From Candidatus Butyricimonas faecavium (GTDB taxonomy: Bacteria > Bacteroidota > Bacteroidia > Bacteroidales > Marinifilaceae), in NCBI GenBank assembly GCA_944321125.1, contig CALUKD010000021.1, positions 1-61,685 on the forward strand: a stretch of 61,685 bases of DNA. The letters run 5' to 3'. The notes beneath the pieces were generated by a model. It had not been told where the DNA came from and did no database searches. It saw nothing but the letters and a program-made list of their open reading frames with translations. A program made the position numbers and the translations under genes. Shown here in pieces: positions 59,592 to 61,685 of this stretch; positions within the stretch are counted from its first letter, which is position 1; each line of letters starts with the position of its first letter.

Positions 59592-61394
59592 ATGGAAGAT
59601 GAATTTGGATTAAAAGAGAAAGTTAGTAAATTGCCTACTACTCCGGGTGTATATCAATTTTTTGATACAAATGGAGTAATTATATATATAGGTAAGGCTA
59701 AAAACCTGAAAAACAGAGTTTCATCTTATTTTGTGAAGACAAATCAAACTTCTAAAACGATGGTTTTGGTCCGTAAAATACGGGATTTGAAATACATTGT
59801 GGTTAATACAGAGGAAGATGCGTTATTGCTAGAGAATAATTTGATTAAGAAATACAAACCCCGGTATAATATTCTGTTGAAGGATGATAAAACCTATCCT
59901 TGGATTTGTATAACAAAAGAAGCTTTTCCACGGGTTTTTACTACTCGAAAATTTATTCGCAATGGATCAGAATATTTCGGGCCTTATACTTCAGTTAAAT
60001 ATGCTAACACATTGATTTCCTTGGTAAAATCATTATATAAATTGAGAACTTGTAATTTATCTCTCAATAAACCAGCTATTTATAGTGGAAAATATAAAGT
60101 GTGTCTGGAATATCACATAGGAAATTGTATGGGACCTTGTGTCGGGTACGTACAGGAAGAGGAGTACATGGAATATATTGCGCAAATTCGGAATGTTTTG
60201 AAAGGAAATATTTCTTCCGTCATTGATTTTATGACTCGGAAAATGAAGGAATATACAATTTCTCTTCAATTTGAAAAGGCTCAGGAAATGAAGGAGGCTA
60301 TAGAAGCCTTGAGGACTCATCAAGCGAAATCTACAATAGTAAGTACCTCTATAAACGATATAGATGTATTTTCTTACTTGGAAGACGAAAAATATGCTTA
60401 TGTAAATTACTTGAGAATCGTTCATGGAGCTGTAAATCAAGTGCATACTATTGAATTGGAGAAAAAGTTGGATGAATCAAAGGAATCCTTACTTTCTTTT
60501 GCCATTTTTGAAATCCGTCAGTTGATAAATAGCCATTCTAGAGAAGTTCTAGTACCTTTTTATCCGGATGTACTGATGGAAGGTATGAACTATGCAATTC
60601 CGCAAAGGGGGGAGAAAAAGCAATTGTTGGAGTTATCCGAACGAAATGTAAAATTCTTTAAAATGGATCGGGAACGTCAACGGGGATTACGTAGACAAGA
60701 TAGTAAGTTAGACCTCCTAAATACGATAAAAAATGATTTGAAATTACCTCGATTGCCCCATCGAATGGAATGTTTCGATAACTCTAATATACAGGGAACC
60801 AATCCTGTAGCTTCTTGTGTTGTTTTTATCGATGGTAAACCGGCAAAGCGGGAATACAGATGTTTCCACGTGAAAACTGTTATTGGAGCAAATGATTTTG
60901 CTTCTATGGAAGAGATATTGTACCGTCGCTATCACCGGGTACTTGAAGAGGGTGGAGAGTTGCCTGATCTGATTGTAGTGGATGGTGGAAAAGGACAATT
61001 GAGTTCAGCCGTGGCTACATTGCGTAAATTGAATTTATTGGAAAGGGTACCTATCATCGGTTTAGCTAAACAAATGGAAGAAATATATTATCCAGGAGAT
61101 AAAGATCCTTATTTGTTAGCGAAAACTTCCGTAGCCTTAAAGACATTAATGCATATTCGGGATGAGGCACACCGTTTTGGTATCACTTTTCATCGTAAAT
61201 TGCGAGAGAAAAAGCAGACAATCAGTGTATTGAGTGAAATTAAAGGTATAGGTGATAAAACAGAAGTATCTTTATTACAATATTTTAAAACAGTAAATGC
61301 TATAAAAGAGGCATCCCGTGAAGAATTAGCAAAAGCCATAGGCCCGGCAAAGGGAAGTATAGTATATGATTATTTCCATTCTTCTGTTTCTTAA
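59592..61394 (+). CDS. uvrC: Excinuclease ABC subunit C
   Basis: A 600-residue UvrC: N-terminal GIY-YIG nuclease (about 12-95; TPGVYQFFDTNGVIIYIGKA), UvrB-interacting UVR domain (about 200-235), a RNase H-like C-terminal nuclease (about 370-530, with acidic residues in ECFDNSNIQG and VVDGGKGQL) and a helix-hairpin-helix region (about 545-600). Recruited by UvrB, it cuts damaged DNA on both sides of the lesion in nucleotide excision repair. It is the last gene in the window before a non-coding stretch. Length and motifs are complete. Confidence 0.96.
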   Translation: MEDEFGLKEKVSKLPTTPGVYQFFDTNGVIIYIGKAKNLKNRVSSYFVKTNQTSKTMVLVRKIRDLKYIVVNTEEDALLLENNLIKKYKPRYNILLKDDKTYPWICITKEAFPRVFTTRKFIRNGSEYFGPYTSVKYANTLISLVKSLYKLRTCNLSLNKPAIYSGKYKVCLEYHIGNCMGPCVGYVQEEEYMEYIAQIRNVLKGNISSVIDFMTRKMKEYTISLQFEKAQEMKEAIEALRTHQAKSTIVSTSINDIDVFSYLEDEKYAYVNYLRIVHGAVNQVHTIELEKKLDESKESLLSFAIFEIRQLINSHSREVLVPFYPDVLMEGMNYAIPQRGEKKQLLELSERNVKFFKMDRERQRGLRRQDSKLDLLNTIKNDLKLPRLPHRMECFDNSNIQGTNPVASCVVFIDGKPAKREYRCFHVKTVIGANDFASMEEILYRRYHRVLEEGGELPDLIVVDGGKGQLSSAVATLRKLNLLERVPIIGLAKQMEEIYYPGDKDPYLLAKTSVALKTLMHIRDEAHRFGITFHRKLREKKQTISVLSEIKGIGDKTEVSLLQYFKTVNAIKEASREELAKAIGPAKGSIVYDYFHSSVS

Positions 61395-61401
61395 TAATTT
61401 T

Positions 61402-61470
61402 GGAAATTATATACAATTTTACAGCAATCAAGCGAGTAAGGTTCCTAATTGTATGTAAGTTTCCTTTTTT
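61402..61470 (+). terminator. Probable terminator after uvrC
   Basis: The arm 61402-61418 pairs with 61447-61464 over about 16 bp with small interruptions; a run of six T follows directly. The loop is long (about 28 bases). Confidence 0.5.
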
Positions 61471-61685
61471 ATTTCTGACGGTAGGAACCGGTGAAGATTT
61501 TCCTTGTTGTCCGTTGAAGTGATAACGAGATTCCGGTTTAAATTGTGATCAATGGCATGGGGACATACTGGCCAAAAACTTTTCCTTACACGGGGGAAGC
61601 CTGCCCCTTGCTAATCCTTCCTCTACCCCTGCCCGCGGGCATCAACAGAGTTCCAACATAACACGAACGGAGCATGTACACCGGC
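61471..61685. other. Non-coding window edge with a GC-richer tail
   Basis: No gene can be called. The last 120 bp or so are clearly richer in G and C than the preceding genes and may belong to a gene or element that continues beyond the window. Short open frames exist on the minus strand, but none carries a recognisable motif. Confidence 0.5.

Noticed and set aside
60861-60876. CACGTG core in uvrC resembling parS
   Set aside because: The flanks disagree with the consensus at about five positions and the site lies within coding sequence with no sign of selection.

Overview
This window looks like chromosome of an anaerobic gut-type Bacteroidales bacterium. The evidence is three SusC/SusD outer-membrane uptake loci with FecI-type sigma and FecR anti-sigma factors, DUF4843/PKD-like/DUF4959-DUF5000 lipoproteins, DUF4369 thioredoxin-fold proteins, and promoters of the Bacteroidetes type (TTG at -33, TAnnTTTG at -7). 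The density of sigma/anti-sigma-controlled SusCD loci recalls Butyricimonas or Odoribacter. That placement is inference, not proof.

Layout. 0.4-1.3 kb: an EamA-type exporter. 1.4-13.1 kb (locus 1): a FecI-type sigma gene, a lipoprotein, SusD, a SusC gene broken by one in-frame TAA, FecR, an oppositely oriented GH2 beta-galactosidase, and the stub of a second sigma gene. 13.3-23.6 kb (locus 2, intact, minus strand): sigma, FecR, SusC, SusD, DUF4843 lipoprotein, PKD-like lipoprotein, and a thioredoxin-like lipoprotein with an intact WCGPC site. 23.7-29.0 kb: an AAA-type ATPase gene bracketed by two nearly identical 33-35 bp palindromes, then radA and a class A penicillin-binding protein. 29.4-41.5 kb (locus 3): a divergently placed sigma gene, then FecR, SusC, SusD, two lipoproteins with adhesive-type domains, and a thioredoxin-like protein whose first active-site cysteine is Asn. 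41.7-46.9 kb: carB and carA facing away from argR, with good promoters between. 46.9-48.6 kb: panC, panD and the heptose-1-phosphate adenylyltransferase gene. 48.6-49.2 kb: an AT-rich gap with DnaA-box-like sites. 49.2-61.4 kb, all plus strand: a flippase, dut, a TPR protein, a DUF4292 lipoprotein, an EnvC-like protein, an RsbW-like kinase, ybeY, mnmG, a consensus parS site, adenine deaminase and uvrC.

How the genes work together. Each SusCD locus should let a TonB-dependent channel and its lipoprotein lid import a ligand, with FecR in the inner membrane relaying occupancy to its sigma factor, which then transcribes the locus. The substrates cannot be read from the sequence. The three loci show three states of sigma-gene placement: upstream in line, divergent, and stubbed or displaced.

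Most worth following up: the ATPase gene with twin palindromes, one of which covers its promoter spacer; the parS match together with DnaA-box-like sites and a strand switch at 46-49 kb, which suggest the region is close to the replication origin; the nonsense-interrupted SusC; and the degenerate thioredoxin-like protein. I saw no tRNA, rRNA, CRISPR array or intact insertion sequence.
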